From: Leguminivora glycinivorella
Taxonomy: Eukaryota; Arthropoda; Insecta; Lepidoptera; Tortricidae
DNA: 64,000 nucleotides
Direction: 5' to 3'
Assembly: GCF_023078275.1 (NCBI RefSeq)
Contig: NC_062972.1
Span: forward strand, 14,649,691 to 14,713,690
The notes under the pieces are model-generated. The model saw only the letters and a list, made by a program, of their open reading frames with translations. It did not search any database and was not told the DNA's origin. This document shows, in pieces, positions 34,081 through 45,415 of the stretch. How positions within the stretch are numbered: the stretch's first letter is position 1; every line of letters starts with the position of its first letter. Made by a program: the position numbers and the translations under genes.

Positions 34081-34304
34081 TATATTTGAATAAACTCGTA
34101 CGTCATTCTTTGTGGTCACGTATTTGACAATGACATATCCAATTCACATCGCTAATAAGTAATATTAAACATTTCACACCATTAGAAAAAGTAGAAAATT
34201 TCACTGTAAAATATAAGCTATACTTAATTAAAATAAAGTGGCTACGGTGTATTTTGGCGCATAGGTTTTCCGCGCTCACGTGAACTCCAACACGCCTCTG
34301 GCTG

Positions 34305-34317
34305 GAAGTTTCCAGAA
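34305..34317 (+). promoter_or_regulatory. Heat-shock-element motif with TATA box and initiator downstream
   Basis: GAAGTTTCCAGAA fits nGAAnnTTCnnGAAn exactly and is palindromic (CTGGAAGTTTCCAG). TATAAA lies at 34370-34375 and an insect initiator-like TCATTC at 34388-34393. The TATA-to-initiator spacing is shorter than usual. The only downstream ATG frame nearby (from about 34459) is 24 codons long. A promoter is possible, not shown. Confidence 0.35.
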
Positions 34318-34504
34318 CGCTCGTCGGTTACCTGCCAATTACCCGCGGACAGTTTACGTATCGATGTTTTATAAACTATCAGCTTAGTCATTCAGAGTTA
34401 AATATTTAAAGATTGTAACTTTTCTTGGGACTCGAACCACTGGAGTGTATCCGAGTGTATGGAGAAGAAACAAATAGACCATGTGTACCAACGTCACAAT
34501 CGCA

Positions 34505-34615
34505 GACGCTTAAGTACCGTAAGCGTATCGTAGAAAGCTGTCCTGTCTTTATCGCTCTATTATAGTGGCGTGACAGAGTCAGGCTGCGTTTCGATCGCTA
34601 CGTAGCGTCAAAGAT
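34505..34615. repeat. MITE-M family fragment
   Basis: AAGCGTATCGTAGAAAGC, TTTATCGCTCTATTATAGTG, GCGTGACAGAGTCAGGCTGC and GTTTCGATCGC match the order of words in the 4040-4440 repeat. Confidence 0.5.
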
Positions 34616-36401
34616 TGTCACTTCGGCTAGGCCCGCGGAGGTTGCTTCGATAGAAACATGACTGTGTTTGTTAAGAATTTGCTTGATAAAATACCTAGTC
34701 GAATGAACGTCATCACACTCCGTGATATTCGTGAATCGTGACAGTAATGTTACGGCGAATAACACTCGCTTACAAGAAAATTGACGAACAGATAACAACA
34801 ATGAAATGCAAGAGTAATGGCAAAAGATATATCAGCATGTCTCCTTAATTATTTTGCAGGAAAATTATGATATCTGATTACCTAACATAATGTACGTATC
34901 AGCTAAACTAAACTAAAAAAGAGGCAAGCCTACAATACATATACCTGTTAGATAAAGTAATAAAAACAAGTTGTATTGTGTTTCAATCTGATATTTATGG
35001 ACTTTTGGTTTGAATACAAAGTAAATACTTTTATTGCGCTGTAGATATGCCCGATGCCGTATAAAATCATTTCCCAAAATCGGCAAAACGATTTCATTCC
35101 ATAAAAGTACAGCCCCATTTAAAACTACAAAAGCTTCTTTTTGTGATAGAAAATAAATCCCCAAGTAAGTTACCAATTCGCGTAACAAGAAAGAGTTGCA
35201 TCGCCTACGATAAACGTTATGTAGGGTATGTTCGGAACGCTTTGAAAAGGAAAGCGCGGAGTTTTCAATTCCTCCGCTGAAGTTGAACGTTGCGGCGTAC
35301 CTACTTGTTATTTTACTTCTGATAATTATAGGAAGTTTTTAGGATTTTTTGTTTTATTATGTAATCTACCCTGACAATGGTGAATCAAATAACGATAAAA
35401 CTAAAGTGAATTAGTCCATAAAATACATCAAGTTGTCATAAAGTTATCGAGAAACAAAGTCTTGGTATAGTTTGTCTAAAAACCTTCATGGCCTACATAA
35501 GTGTTTTATTGGAATACTAATTATTAACACGTATTTAAACTAGTGCCTGTGTTAAATAAATAAATGTTTCAACCATTTTAACTCATAAAATCATGATTGT
35601 CCACAAAAATTGCGGGATTAAAGATTACGAACAAATGAAGTGTTTTCATTCTCTAAATTTTCTATTGGTTCACTTTACTTAATCCATTAACTCAATTAAA
35701 GTTCTGTTTCAAATAGACTGCACTCTTACAGTATTGTCTGTAATAGAGATAGAGCCTTCGGTTTAATAGTGTTACAGTACATTTGAAAGTTTTGGATAAT
35801 AGCAACGTCCTCGGGCTTGAAAACATTTCTAGTTAAGCTCAACTTTGATTGAATCCCACCATTATCGTGATTTCTATTTAGATTGAAGTGTCAACTTAAA
35901 ACACAGGAAGTTTTGAATAAGCAATTAAAATCAAAAGTCAGCCACTCTCCTTTTCATTGAATAAATTTTGGAATTAATTTTCAACGAGACAAAAGACTCC
36001 TTTACCAAACTTTGTTGCGCCAAATTATTGGAATATATAATTGGAGTATTAAAGTGGGAAGTTTGATAACTACACACTCGAATTTATTAAAACTGGTACC
36101 AAATAAGAGTGGTGAAATAAATATGAATAAAACTTCGAGAATTACGCCACAAAGCCTCGAAATTCATACATTTCTGCACGCTTACTTCGGCTTCTTTGTA
36201 TTTATAAGGAAGCCGAAGTTAGAATTATTAGTACAAATTTTCAGAATATTAGAATATGAATATGCAGAAATTATTTGTAATCTGCCTAGACGTTCCGTAA
36301 TCATCTAGGAACCGTATATTTACGCCATGTCTGTCTATTCTTTGCAGCTTCGCTCAATGAAGGTTAGTGCATTTTAATGTAGGTTTTTACAAATTTAATT
36401 A
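34616..36401. other. AT-rich stretch without a gene
   Basis: There is a hairpin at 36184-36219 (ACTTCGGCTTC...GAAGCCGAAGT) inside a 98-codon frame without known domains. No gene is supported. Confidence 0.4.
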
Positions 36402-36655
36402 GGTATAAATAAATAAATATTATAGACAGTCTTACACAGATTGACTGAGGCCCACGGTAAGCTCAAGAAGGCTTGGTGTTGTGGGTACTGACAACGATAT
36501 ATATAATATATAAATATTTATATACATAGAAAACATCCATGACTCTGGAACAAATATCTGTGCTCATCACACAAATAAATGCCCTTACCGGGATTCGAAC
36601 CCGGGACCGCGGCGTAGCAGGCAGGGTCACTATACCGACTGCGCCAGACCGGTCG
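36402..36655 (-). mobile_element. tRNA-derived SINE, copy 2
   Basis: On the minus strand the head GACCGGTCTGGCGCAGTCGG and the B box GGTTCGAATCC are followed by the same body as at 12431-12700, ending in a TTATTTATTT tail. Confidence 0.88.
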
Positions 36656-37841
36656 TTAAACCGGTATACTGTGCATTTAACATTGATATTCCCAAATGTC
36701 AATCACACCGATTAAAATGTGAACAAAATATTAGAAAATAATTCGTATACTGTATAGACTACATACCTTCTATAACAGTCCCAAACCTGTTTTGTGTAAA
36801 AAAAAAACTAGTAGTTTCACATATTTCTGTCATAAATAACTTACTCGTATCAAGGGCGACAGAATGCAAACCTTGCCACTTCTGTGAAATTCAGTACATA
36901 TTTTGACCCTGATTGTGTAAAAAAAAAATAAACAGAAGATTTCTGCATTCATTAAATTATATGTGTAGGTAAATTAAGTACCTATTTAAGTAAAGAAACA
37001 GTAAATTTATATTCAAAATATTCGTGAAATCACTATCGAGAACAAGTTCGGTACGGTAAGATACTAGGAAGGTTTTTTTTTTTCAAATTTTATTATTAAA
37101 TTAAAATTCGACCTAGTTGGGTCTTAATTGTTGAAATTACCAACACTAAATCTTTCTTCAATTACCTAGCTGTCATTTAATATTTATCTCTCACAAAAAA
37201 GTAAAGATTTAAAAGATCTAAACAGAATAAATGCTATATTCATAATTCATCCTTACCCTGGATAAGGCACAAAAATGCTTTCATAGCTGTTTAAAACATT
37301 TGCGCGACTGCCAAATCCGATGAATAAAATCGTATTTATTTTACCCATTCCCACACAAGTACCTGAGAGAGTTTAGGAGGGAAAAACATATTTTGCACTA
37401 TTTTTTGTCTTATTAGAGTTATTAGTCTTATTACTAGGTCCCTAAGTTACTTACTTGTGAATACATTTAATATCACTACTTCAAACATTCTTAGAGTAAC
37501 GCAACTAATATATTGCTCGTCCTAGTTATTTAAGAAGGAGACAGTTAGGTACATAACATGATCTCAAATATTATGTTACGTATATTCGGGACGTAGAAAC
37601 AACATTGGTTCTTCAAACATCTCATAACAGATATACGATATAAAGGTAAAATTTGAGACGAACGAAAATAGTTATGATAAGAAAATGTATAATATTGTCG
37701 TTTTCAAACAAAAATAAATATAGAAGATACAAATTAAGTTTAGTTTTGATCATCATTTACATGAATACGTGCCTTACTTCTAAACAGCTATTTATATGTA
37801 TGCCAGTACTTCCTAGATATTTCAATAAACGTACAATATAA
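36656..37841. other. AT-rich stretch without a gene
   Basis: I see no supportable feature here. Confidence 0.4.
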
Positions 37842-38217
37842 TGTGTAAAATAATAGTATATTGTGCAACAAGGTAAGGGTAAGGGGGATTTTGTCCACGA
37901 GTGTTAATAGCTCGCGACAGCCGCAGGCTGAGTTAAACACAATATTTTTCATCACATTTGAGAGGAAAACACAGAGGAAAAAAATCATGAAGCAAAACCT
38001 TCAATGAATGGCGGCGCCGCTGCGACCAGTAGTCTATCTTCACCTATATCGGATTCTTCATATAAATCCATTGTTCTTGATTACAAACGCTTTTTGAGCA
38101 CAAACAAACAATAAAATACTGTATGTAAATTAAATGCAATGTTCAAAGAAACATACAATTGAACTCATTTTACGTGTCCGTCAAGATATATTGTCAACAT
38201 TTTCTGTTGTACTGCCC

Positions 38218-38231
38218 GTTGCTATGGCAAC
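38218..38231. promoter_or_regulatory. RFX X-box-like palindrome, unit 1
   Basis: GTTGCTATGGCAAC differs from the ideal RFX site GTTGCCATGGCAAC at one base. The unit-2 counterpart is at 38965-38977. Confidence 0.45.
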
Positions 38232-38563
38232 GCGGTCAAGCGCAAATCATTGGCCGTCACAATTTCCTGCCAGATTGCAAATCATAACGATTTATCAACG
38301 TGAAATTTACAAAATAACATAAATAAAATGCGTATTTTTCATACCGTATAATATTTTTTTATAGCTTAATAGTCAAATTTTAGTTGTGCAAAAAAATCTT
38401 GGCTGATTGAAACATCCTTTGCCTGAAGTATTGTACGGATTGTATTAATTTTTAAAACTTAATCCATTACTCCCTTGGGAATAAAATAGTACATTATTCT
38501 TCAGTACACGTAGACGCAATGGGACCTTTGAACAGCAAATATGATGAAAATAGTACATTGTGC

Positions 38564-38685
38564 AACAAGGGAGGTAAGGGGGTCATTAAATACGAGTGTC
38601 CTAATATATTCACGACAGCCGCAGGCTGGAGTGAATATAGACACGAGTATTTAATATCCTTACCTCCTGAGTTACACACAATGTT
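38564..38685. repeat. Hairpin in tandem unit 2
   Basis: GGGAGGTAAGG and TTAAATACGAGTGT pair with ACACGAGTATTTAA and CCTTACCTCC around the apex GACAGCCGCAGGCTGGA. In unit 1 the outer pairing is largely lost. Confidence 0.6.
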
Positions 38686-38964
38686 TTTCATCACATTTGA
38701 GAGAAAAATACAAACAAAAAAGTCATAAGGCAAAACCTTCAACGCAACGACGGCGCAAAGACCAGTAGTGTATCTTCATCTATATCAGATTATTCACATT
38801 AAATTCCATTGTTTTTGATAACAAACACTTTTTGAACGAAAACAAACACGAAAATCCTGAATATGAATTAAATGCAATGTTCAAAAAAGCATATAAATCA
38901 TATAATTGAACTAAATTTTTACTTATTTATTTCATTCATTAATTTTTGATCTGTTGTACTCTCC

Positions 38965-38977
38965 GTTGCTAGGCAAC
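38965..38977. promoter_or_regulatory. RFX X-box-like palindrome, unit 2
   Basis: GTTGCTAGGCAAC keeps both half-sites with one fewer central base. CGCGGTCAAGCGC follows both sites. Confidence 0.4.
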
Positions 38978-39338
38978 GGTGGGCGCCTTGCGCTGGCACG
39001 CGGTCAAGCGCGAGTCGAGAACATATTGTCAGATTGTAAATTATAACGATTTATCTGAGTTAAATTTACGAAATAAATGCAAAACACACTGAAATAATTC
39101 TAAAACATAAATAAATTGCATTTTTCATGCCGTATAATATCTTTTGTAGCTTAATAGTCAAATTTTGGTTGTGCAACAAAAATCCTTGGCTGATTGAAAC
39201 ATCCTTTGCCTGAAGTATTGTACGGATTGTATTAAATTTTAAAACTAAATCCATTATTCCCTTGGGAATAAAATAGTACATTATGCTTCAGTACACGTAG
39301 ACGCAATGAGACCTTTAAACAGCAAATGTGATGAAAAA

Positions 39339-39855
39339 GTATTTAATCTTCTAAAGACAAGTTCTCTTTAATTTGCAAAATATAAAGTATTTGGTGGATT
39401 TTTATGAAAGACCTCCCGTTTCTATTCTAGCACAAAACCTTCTAGACCGTTACTGACTCACAATGGACTTTGCTATCTACTACGACGAGAGATATTAAAG
39501 ACTTTCCCAACTTTAAGTCTAGATACAAACACTTAAAATAAACAAAGGATTATTTAACAGGATTATACTCCAATCTATATTGAACAGATAAATAATACAG
39601 TGTTAAAGCTATTGCACAGTTTAAATAAATGGAATCTGTGGTTCAATTGGACAAAAATGATATAATGTATTACCATTTGCGCACACATATATTATCGCAA
39701 ACAAAATATATGGAGCTCGTACGGCAACATTTGTTATCCGTATTTATTTGATAATGTCAAGGAAAATAATGAAGAGCCCCGACAGGAATTAACTCGATCA
39801 CAAATTGTCAAAAAAATTATATTGTGTTTAAGACTGGAAAGGGAAGAAACTCGTA
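39339..39855. other. Stretch without a gene
   Basis: I see no supportable feature here. Confidence 0.4.
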
Positions 39856-40072
39856 TAAGGTACAGCGGGTCAAATCTCGACTCGACTGGTCCATTTTTTC
39901 CATGTTTTAAAATGTTTGCATTATTAAATAGAGTGTCCACCGGTTATATTATATATGGTAGACGTGTTCAGTGGATACATGTAGAACTTAGCATCATACT
40001 TATAGTGTAATAATGGAAAAAATGGATTTGTTACAATGGCCCCCCAGTCGAGATTTGCCCCGCTGTACCTTA
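39856..40072. mobile_element. 217-bp MITE with TAAGGTACAGCGGG ends
   Basis: TAAGGTACAGCGGGTCAAAT-CTCGACT (left) and AGTCGAG-ATTTGCCCCGCTGTACCTTA (right) are inverted. The interior is AT-rich with no transposase. Confidence 0.8.
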
Positions 40073-40129
40073 CAGAATTAAATGATGTTAGTTTAGGGTC
40101 CTTAATTAATTTGATTACTAATCGACTTT

Positions 40130-40757
40130 AAAAAAAAACCGGCCAAGAGCGTGTCGGGCCACGCTCAGTGTAGGGTTCCGTAGTTTTCCGTATTTTTCTC
40201 AAAAACTACTGAACCTATCAAGTTCAAAACAATTTTCCTAGAAAGTCTTTATAAAGTTCTACTTTTGTGATTTTTTTCATATTTTTTGAACATATGGTTC
40301 AAAAGTTAGAGGGGGGGGGACGCACTTTTTTTTCCTTTAGGAGCGATTATTTCCGAAAATATTAATATTATCAAAAAACGATCTTAGTAAACCCTTATTC
40401 ATTTTTGAATACCTATCCAACAATATACCACACGTTGGGGTTCGAATGAAAAAAAAAACAGCCCCCACTTTACATGTATGGGGGTACCCTAATAAAACAT
40501 TTTTTCCCATTTTTTATTTTTGCACTTTGTCGGCGTGATTGATATACATATTGGTACCAAATTTCAGCTTTCTAGTGCTAACGGTTACTGAGATTATCCG
40601 CGGACGGACGGACGGACGGACGGACGGACGGACGGACGGACGGACGGACGGACGGACGGACGGACGGACGGACGGACGGACGGACGGACGGACGGACGGA
40701 CGGACAGACAGACATGGCGAAACTATAAGGGTTCCTAGTTGACTACGGAACCCTAAA
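40130..40757 (+). repeat. (GGAC)n-family interspersed repeat, copy 2
   Basis: This is a full-length copy from AAACCGGCCAAGAGCGTGTC to CGGAACCCTAAAAA. The (GGAC)n run (about 40602-40704) is some 25 units long, much longer than in copy 1. The site GATAATATTAATATTTTCGG (on the minus strand, near 40365) is uninterrupted here and serves as the empty site for the TTAA MITE at 53001-53123. Confidence 0.9.
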
Positions 40758-41006
40758 AAGAAGAACGTTTTTAATACACTTTCATGAATATATTTGCATA
40801 ATGTTCAGGTAAGGAACACCCGGGGTATGAACATTTATGTGGAGTAAAATGAAACGGCATGCGTTACGTCTTTATTATAAGTTGTAAACAATTGAAAATT
40901 TGCCCATGTCACCTTGAACCTCGGACCACCGTGCCTGAAAACCAAGCAGAAACTCTTGAGCTACAGATACAGTTAACAAACCGTTCGCAACAGACCATAA
41001 AGACGT

Positions 41007-41121
41007 ACAGTCAATCAATTTGAATCCTAAACTATTCTAGAACCATTTCACAGTAAACGTCACAGTCTCCCAGTGACAAATAAAGCACGGCGTCAATAAG
41101 ACAGGGTTTCAGAGTGAACGT
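41007..41121 (+). repeat. Half copy of the 24329-24471 MITE
   Basis: GTACAGTCAATCAATTTGAA then TCCTAAACTATTCTAGAACC match the left arm. The right arm is absent. Confidence 0.55.
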
Positions 41122-41239
41122 AAGTGTAGCTTGCATTGCACCGGTGTGTACTCAAAAATCCTGGCAAACGCGAATTTTCTAGTTTTCAAGCGTTTTTCTT
41201 TCGCGTTAGTATACGCAAAATATGGTCGTTAATTTCGTC

Positions 41240-41350
41240 GACCGCGCATCGGCTGAGCGTGGCTCAGTCGAAAGAGGTCGGTCAATGTTCGCAGGCACAT
41301 CGCGGGTGTCAGGGTTTCGAATCCCAGTCAGAAATAAAGTTTTTTTTTTG
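41240..41350 (+). repeat. tRNA-like SINE head fragment
   Basis: GAGCGTGGCTCAGTCGAAAG resembles an A box region and GGTTTCGAATCCCAGTCAG a B box. A T-rich tail follows at once. It is too altered for a tRNA gene and differs from the other SINEs in the window. Confidence 0.45.
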
Positions 41351-41359
41351 GTATTTATA

Positions 41360-42530
41360 AGAGTTTTTTTAACCTAAAGACGTGATATAATAAAGTAGAA
41401 CCGAGCGAAGCTGGGTCGCCCAGATATTATATCAACAATGAGTAAGGTTTTATGATACTTAGTTAACCTAACTACCTACGTTTTTGGTCAAAAGTCAATT
41501 ATTCTGATTATGATACCTACTAGCCTTAATAGGTTTTCAAATCTTACTTAAGGTTGATTCAGATCCAGAGCTTGAAATTCATACTTTTTTTAATGCATCC
41601 TTTTTTAAAATCAATTTTCCTATAAAATAAAAAAGGTTTTTAGGTCGTGACTTTTGAGATTAGTATTTATCATTGGAAGTAAGTTTTGAATAAGTATTCG
41701 TATTGTGTGGGATTCTCTTCGTAGCCGATGTGTAATATTGTTGTAAGCGGCTCTAGCAAACAGGATTACTGGGGGACGTGCCTCGCAAAATCTAATTCAG
41801 AGTTGCGCGCTGATGCTTTTGCTATGCCAGTTACGCTATTCAGAGTCTAATGCTTTTCTAATCAATGCATAACATAGCTGACGTGAATATTTGACTTAAT
41901 ACATATAGGTAGTTATTTTGATCGTCTTACTCGTACAATTAGGCCTAGGAATGAAACTGGTTGATTTGTACGTTTTCATACGATCATGGAGTTGGGATGC
42001 ATAATATCCGCGCCGTTACGTTTAGGTAAAAAATGTTTTTATTCATTAATAATTACATAGGTACCTATATTTTTTGCTTAAAACTACAATAATACAATAA
42101 ATAAGATCTATTACAATACAAAGCTTAAATTAGGTAAAATAACACTATAAAATAAGTAAAAAAATTTAACACATAACTTACGATAATTATAATGTTTTCA
42201 TCGGAATTCGAACTAAGGGTCAATATTCTTTCCTGAGCTAAACCGTCAAAGTACTTAAATAATTACAGAATATAAAAAAATAAAATAAAATTTCACGAAA
42301 TAATTTTATTATAGTATAAATTCTAAACAATGAATATTATTTAAAACTTCACTATCACAGAGCTAAATGATAGGCTCAAGTAGGATTTACGCGCGACAAT
42401 GACGACTTGAGTGCTGCAAGGTGAATGGCTGAGACTTGATAAGTGAAAATATGTGGGTGCGAAGTAGGCTTGAGGTCACAGTCTTTAGCGACCTTACCGT
42501 AATGTCAGTCAACTGTGTGAACTTAGTTAC
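41360..42530. other. AT-rich stretch without a gene
   Basis: The words CCGAGCGAAGCTGGGTCGCC (about 41401-41420) look like a repeat end. Nothing else can be supported. Confidence 0.4.
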
Positions 42531-42835
42531 TTTTTTTAATGAAATAGGCAGCAAACGAGCAGACGAGCCGCCTGATGGAAAGCAGTCATCGCCGCCCATG
42601 GACATAAGCAACATCAGGGGAGTCACTTATGCGCTGCCGACCTTTAAGAACCCTCAATACCTGCTTCTTGAAGAACCCCATGTCATAGCGCAAGGGGAAC
42701 ACCTTAGAAGGTAGCTCATTCCACAACTTGCAAGTTCTGGGCAGAAACAAGCGAGAGGCACGTTTGTTCTTGGTTTGCCACGTATCTAGAAAGTGTTTCA
42801 TCGTGTTTATATTATTTCTAATCATACTTTTACAG
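42531..42835 (-). pseudogene. LINE fragment: C-terminus of ORF2 plus 3' UTR
   Basis: On the minus strand a 79-codon frame (42825 to 42586) contains SRLFLPRTCKLWNELPSKVF then PLRYDMGFFKKQV. This matches the RT-LWN-LP--VFP--YD---FK tail known from non-LTR retrotransposon proteins (Jockey/CR1-like). The 3' UTR follows, with CCTGATGTTGCTTATGTCC and GCTCGTCTGCTCG, ending at GCCTATTTCATTAAAAAAAG. Reverse transcriptase and endonuclease are missing, so it is a heavily 5'-truncated, dead copy. Confidence 0.72.
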
Positions 42836-43338
42836 AAATACGTTACAAAAAAGGCTATCTCTAATACAAGGTCGGGAATAAAGTTTGTTGTGTAACATAC
42901 GAAGAATTGGGGTAGGGAAAGGCGAAGGGGGTAATAATTAATAACCTAGCATATTCCATAATCAAAAAGTGGAATTATGGGCATTGCGATCATTTCAAAT
43001 TACGTTGAAGGATGGAAATATAATTATGATACCTAACATAAGGCGAAGGTTTTGTTCACGAATAAAACAAAAAAGTAAATTTATGGACTCGCCCACCGAG
43101 GGTTCCGTGCCTACAAAACGTTACTCACATAATTCTAAAGACTGGGCTAGGCTAGAAGTATAGGTTCTCTAATGAGCATAATTGTGTTTAACGCCACCTC
43201 TCAACGAATTCGCGAACTAATTAGCACAGCTTGCGTGAGGTCTTTTATAATGTTAACCAAATTCAACATTTTTTATTTTATTTCAAAGTAGGTGTTTTAT
43301 GTAAAATTTCGTAGCTATAAATTTTAACACCCTTATGC
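42836..43338. other. Stretch without a gene
   Basis: A 64-codon frame at 42969-43163 has no known domain. Confidence 0.4.
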
Positions 43339-43458
43339 ATACACTAAAGTATCCAGCCGATAAAGTTCGTTTGTCCCTTTCTATCACACCAATACGTCGG
43401 AAAGGGACAAACGAAATTTATCGGCTTGATAACTTTAGTGTACGTTTATGAATAACGG
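43339..43458. mobile_element. MITE with CACTAAAGT ends
   Basis: ACACTAAAGTATCCAGCCGA then AAAGTTCGTTTGTCCCTTTC pairs with GAAAGGGACAAACGAAATTT then ATCGGCTTGATAACTTTAGTG. The arms are about 40 bp and the loop about 20 bp. Confidence 0.78.
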
Positions 43459-43639
43459 GGTAAGTAAGTATGGTAAACATCAGAAAGGGTGAGTAAAACA
43501 ATCTGAAAGGTTCTAAGTTTTACTTAAAGGTTTTTTTAATCTAATCCAAATTTGGTTATGGTAGCTGAAAAAGTATACAGAATTAACGCAAGTTTCTAGC
43601 GGGAAATTACTAAATAAATATTATTTAAATTTTAACTTC

Positions 43640-43720
43640 TGATTAGCAGAAACGTCTGCGCTGGAGTATCGATTCAGAGGCCGTGAGTTCAAGTCTCACC
43701 CAAGGCAGACATTTTCCACT
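43640..43720 (+). repeat. tRNA-like repeat fragment with B box
   Basis: GAGTTCAAGTCTCACCC is B-box-like and GGCAGACATTTTCCACTTTT follows. I recognise this as a common lepidopteran repeat block. There is no tRNA fold. Confidence 0.4.
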
Positions 43721-44270
43721 TTTAAATTTAAAAATATTATTTAGTAAATACATTATATATCGAAACTTATTACTGAAGAAGAAGGTTCAAAATTTAATGA
43801 ATACAGGTGTATAGATATTTATGTAGCTTACCGTACGATAAAAAGTATAATTCATACACTTAATTGTAAAAATGTAATGTATACGGATTAATTAATTTAA
43901 TATAGATAGGTAATTATTGATATATGGCAAAACGAAGGAAATTGTTTACACCTCCGCAAATAAGTGAAGGCATGTTTACAAAAACAACATAACTATCATT
44001 TTTTGCGGATTTGAGTTTTTGGTATCATAGCATTCGTCTAAGCAGGATCTATACGTAGAGCAAAAGATAGTGTCCAAAAATTACCCCAATTGTCCACACT
44101 CAGTCCCCAAAAATATACCCATTTTGCAAAAACTACATATCTACATTGTTTTTTACAAAAAGAACATAACTGTATATCGTTCACGTAAAAAACTTAATTT
44201 TCAATAAAATATATACAAACTCTTTTTAGTTTACGTAACGTTTTAGGCAACTAAGGCAACTACTGGCAAA

Positions 44271-45069
44271 TAAGGGTCCCCCCACATCTAGCGTCTCGCG
44301 AACGTCGTCGCCTCTCCAACGCCTGCGCGGCGTCGACGCCGCGCTTCCGCAGCGCCGACGCGACGTTGCGGCGCTTCTCGAGCGTCGACGTCGCAGTAAC
44401 GTCCGCGCGGCGTCGACGCCGCGTTAGCGCCGCGCCTCCTCGACGTCAGTGGCAGTAAACCAAAAGTAGCTTATACGTTAGTTCGTATGCCTTAACTAAT
44501 TTTTTGAAAAGTTATTTCTATAATGTAGGTGCATCAAGGCGACTTGTTTACAGAGGGTCTGTGGCCTGTGTTGTATCAACTACGTTTGACCTATTGCTTC
44601 CCTGTCACACTTACGATTCCCAAGTGCGACAAATGTGTCAAAAGGTTCACGGCAGGCCCTCCTCAAGGAATGCATCAGAAAAACTGTCATTTCATAGAAA
44701 TATTGTAAAAACACTAAACATAGAATGTGTCGAAGAAACGGGAGCAAAAAGCAATATTTACGCGTCTAGCGACCGTCATGATGCAGAAATTTAAGGTTTT
44801 TGATGAGTAGATTACGTTTATTTGCCATAATTTGTTAGTTACTAAAAATACCGGGAATCCGGTATTACAATATTAAATACCGGTTTTGAAATCTACCCCA
44901 AAAATCCCGAGATACTGGGATCTCGGGTATTGTAAGGCCTAGCTGGACGTTGGTCGCCGCTGGCATCGCGGAGGCGCTGCGCGGGCGCGGCGTTGGCGCT
45001 GCGTCGACGCCGCGCGGGCGTTGGAGAGGCGACGACGTTCGCGTGACGCTAGATGTGGGGGGACCCTAA
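44271..45069. mobile_element. Harbinger-like element nested in 43966-45739
   Basis: The ends GGGTCCCCCCACATCTAGCG and its complement bound 44274-45066 (793 bp), with TAA on both sides (44271-44273, 45067-45069). A 3-bp TAA duplication with GGG-starting ends fits PIF/Harbinger. The arms are strikingly GC-rich (CGTCGACGCCGCGC words) in an AT-rich setting and can pair over about 130 bp. A 96-codon frame at 44504-44794 has no known domain, so the copy is non-autonomous. Confidence 0.82.
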
Positions 45070-45152
45070 GTGTACGATTGTAAAAAAATGGAAACAAAAC
45101 TATCTCGTTTGATGTACGTAACCTGTCCAGAAGTTTCATTCACATCTTAAAA

Positions 45153-45415
45153 ATGAGTGGAAATAACATTTCATCCCCAGAATCGTTGAAAAGTCTTACC
45201 CTAAAGAATATTGCTAAAATTTTAAATGATGTCGTGCTTATGAGTCTTTACTTCCCCTTAATCCTCACAAAGTAGGCGACTTGAGAAAATTGATGCAGTT
45301 TTTGGTCAAACCATCGAGCCATCAATTCTACCAATCAATTTTGTATAATACGTGTCAAGAATCGTCGTCTCTGGAAGTAGATAACGATGACAACAGCAGC
45401 GGATGTGAAGATTAA
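45153..45415 (+). pseudogene. Transposase C-terminal remnant
   Basis: From the ATG at 45153 a frame begins SGNNISSPESLKSLTLKNIA and stops at a TAG near 45273. In another frame the coding-like sequence continues with LPLNPHKVGDLRKLMQFL, then SHQFYQSI, and an acidic tail with DNDDNSSGCED before TAA at 45413-45415. The pattern K-xx-DL-xx-L-xx-F, then H-x-FY, then an acidic end recalls C-termini of insect DDE transposases as I remember them. Position inside a TIR element supports this. At least one frameshift is present and no catalytic domain is left. Confidence 0.4.

Larger units (their letters stand above)
37842..39338 (+). repeat. Diverged tandem duplication, units of about 707 and 790 bp
   Basis: Unit 1 is 37842-38548 and unit 2 is 38549-39338. 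Shared blocks come in the same order: TTGTGCAACAAGG, GACAGCCGCAGGCTG, TTTTTCATCACATTTGAGAG, an RFX X-box-like palindrome, CGTATAATAT, TTAATAGTCAAATTTT, GATTGAAACATCCTTTGCCT and TAGTACATTATKCTTCAGTA. By eye the units differ at roughly 15-20 percent. Open frames occur on both strands over the hairpin part but differ between units, so I do not call a gene. Confidence 0.88.

Noticed and set aside
36012..36308. 98-codon open frame
   Set aside because: No domain, AT-driven composition, and a hairpin repeat runs through it.
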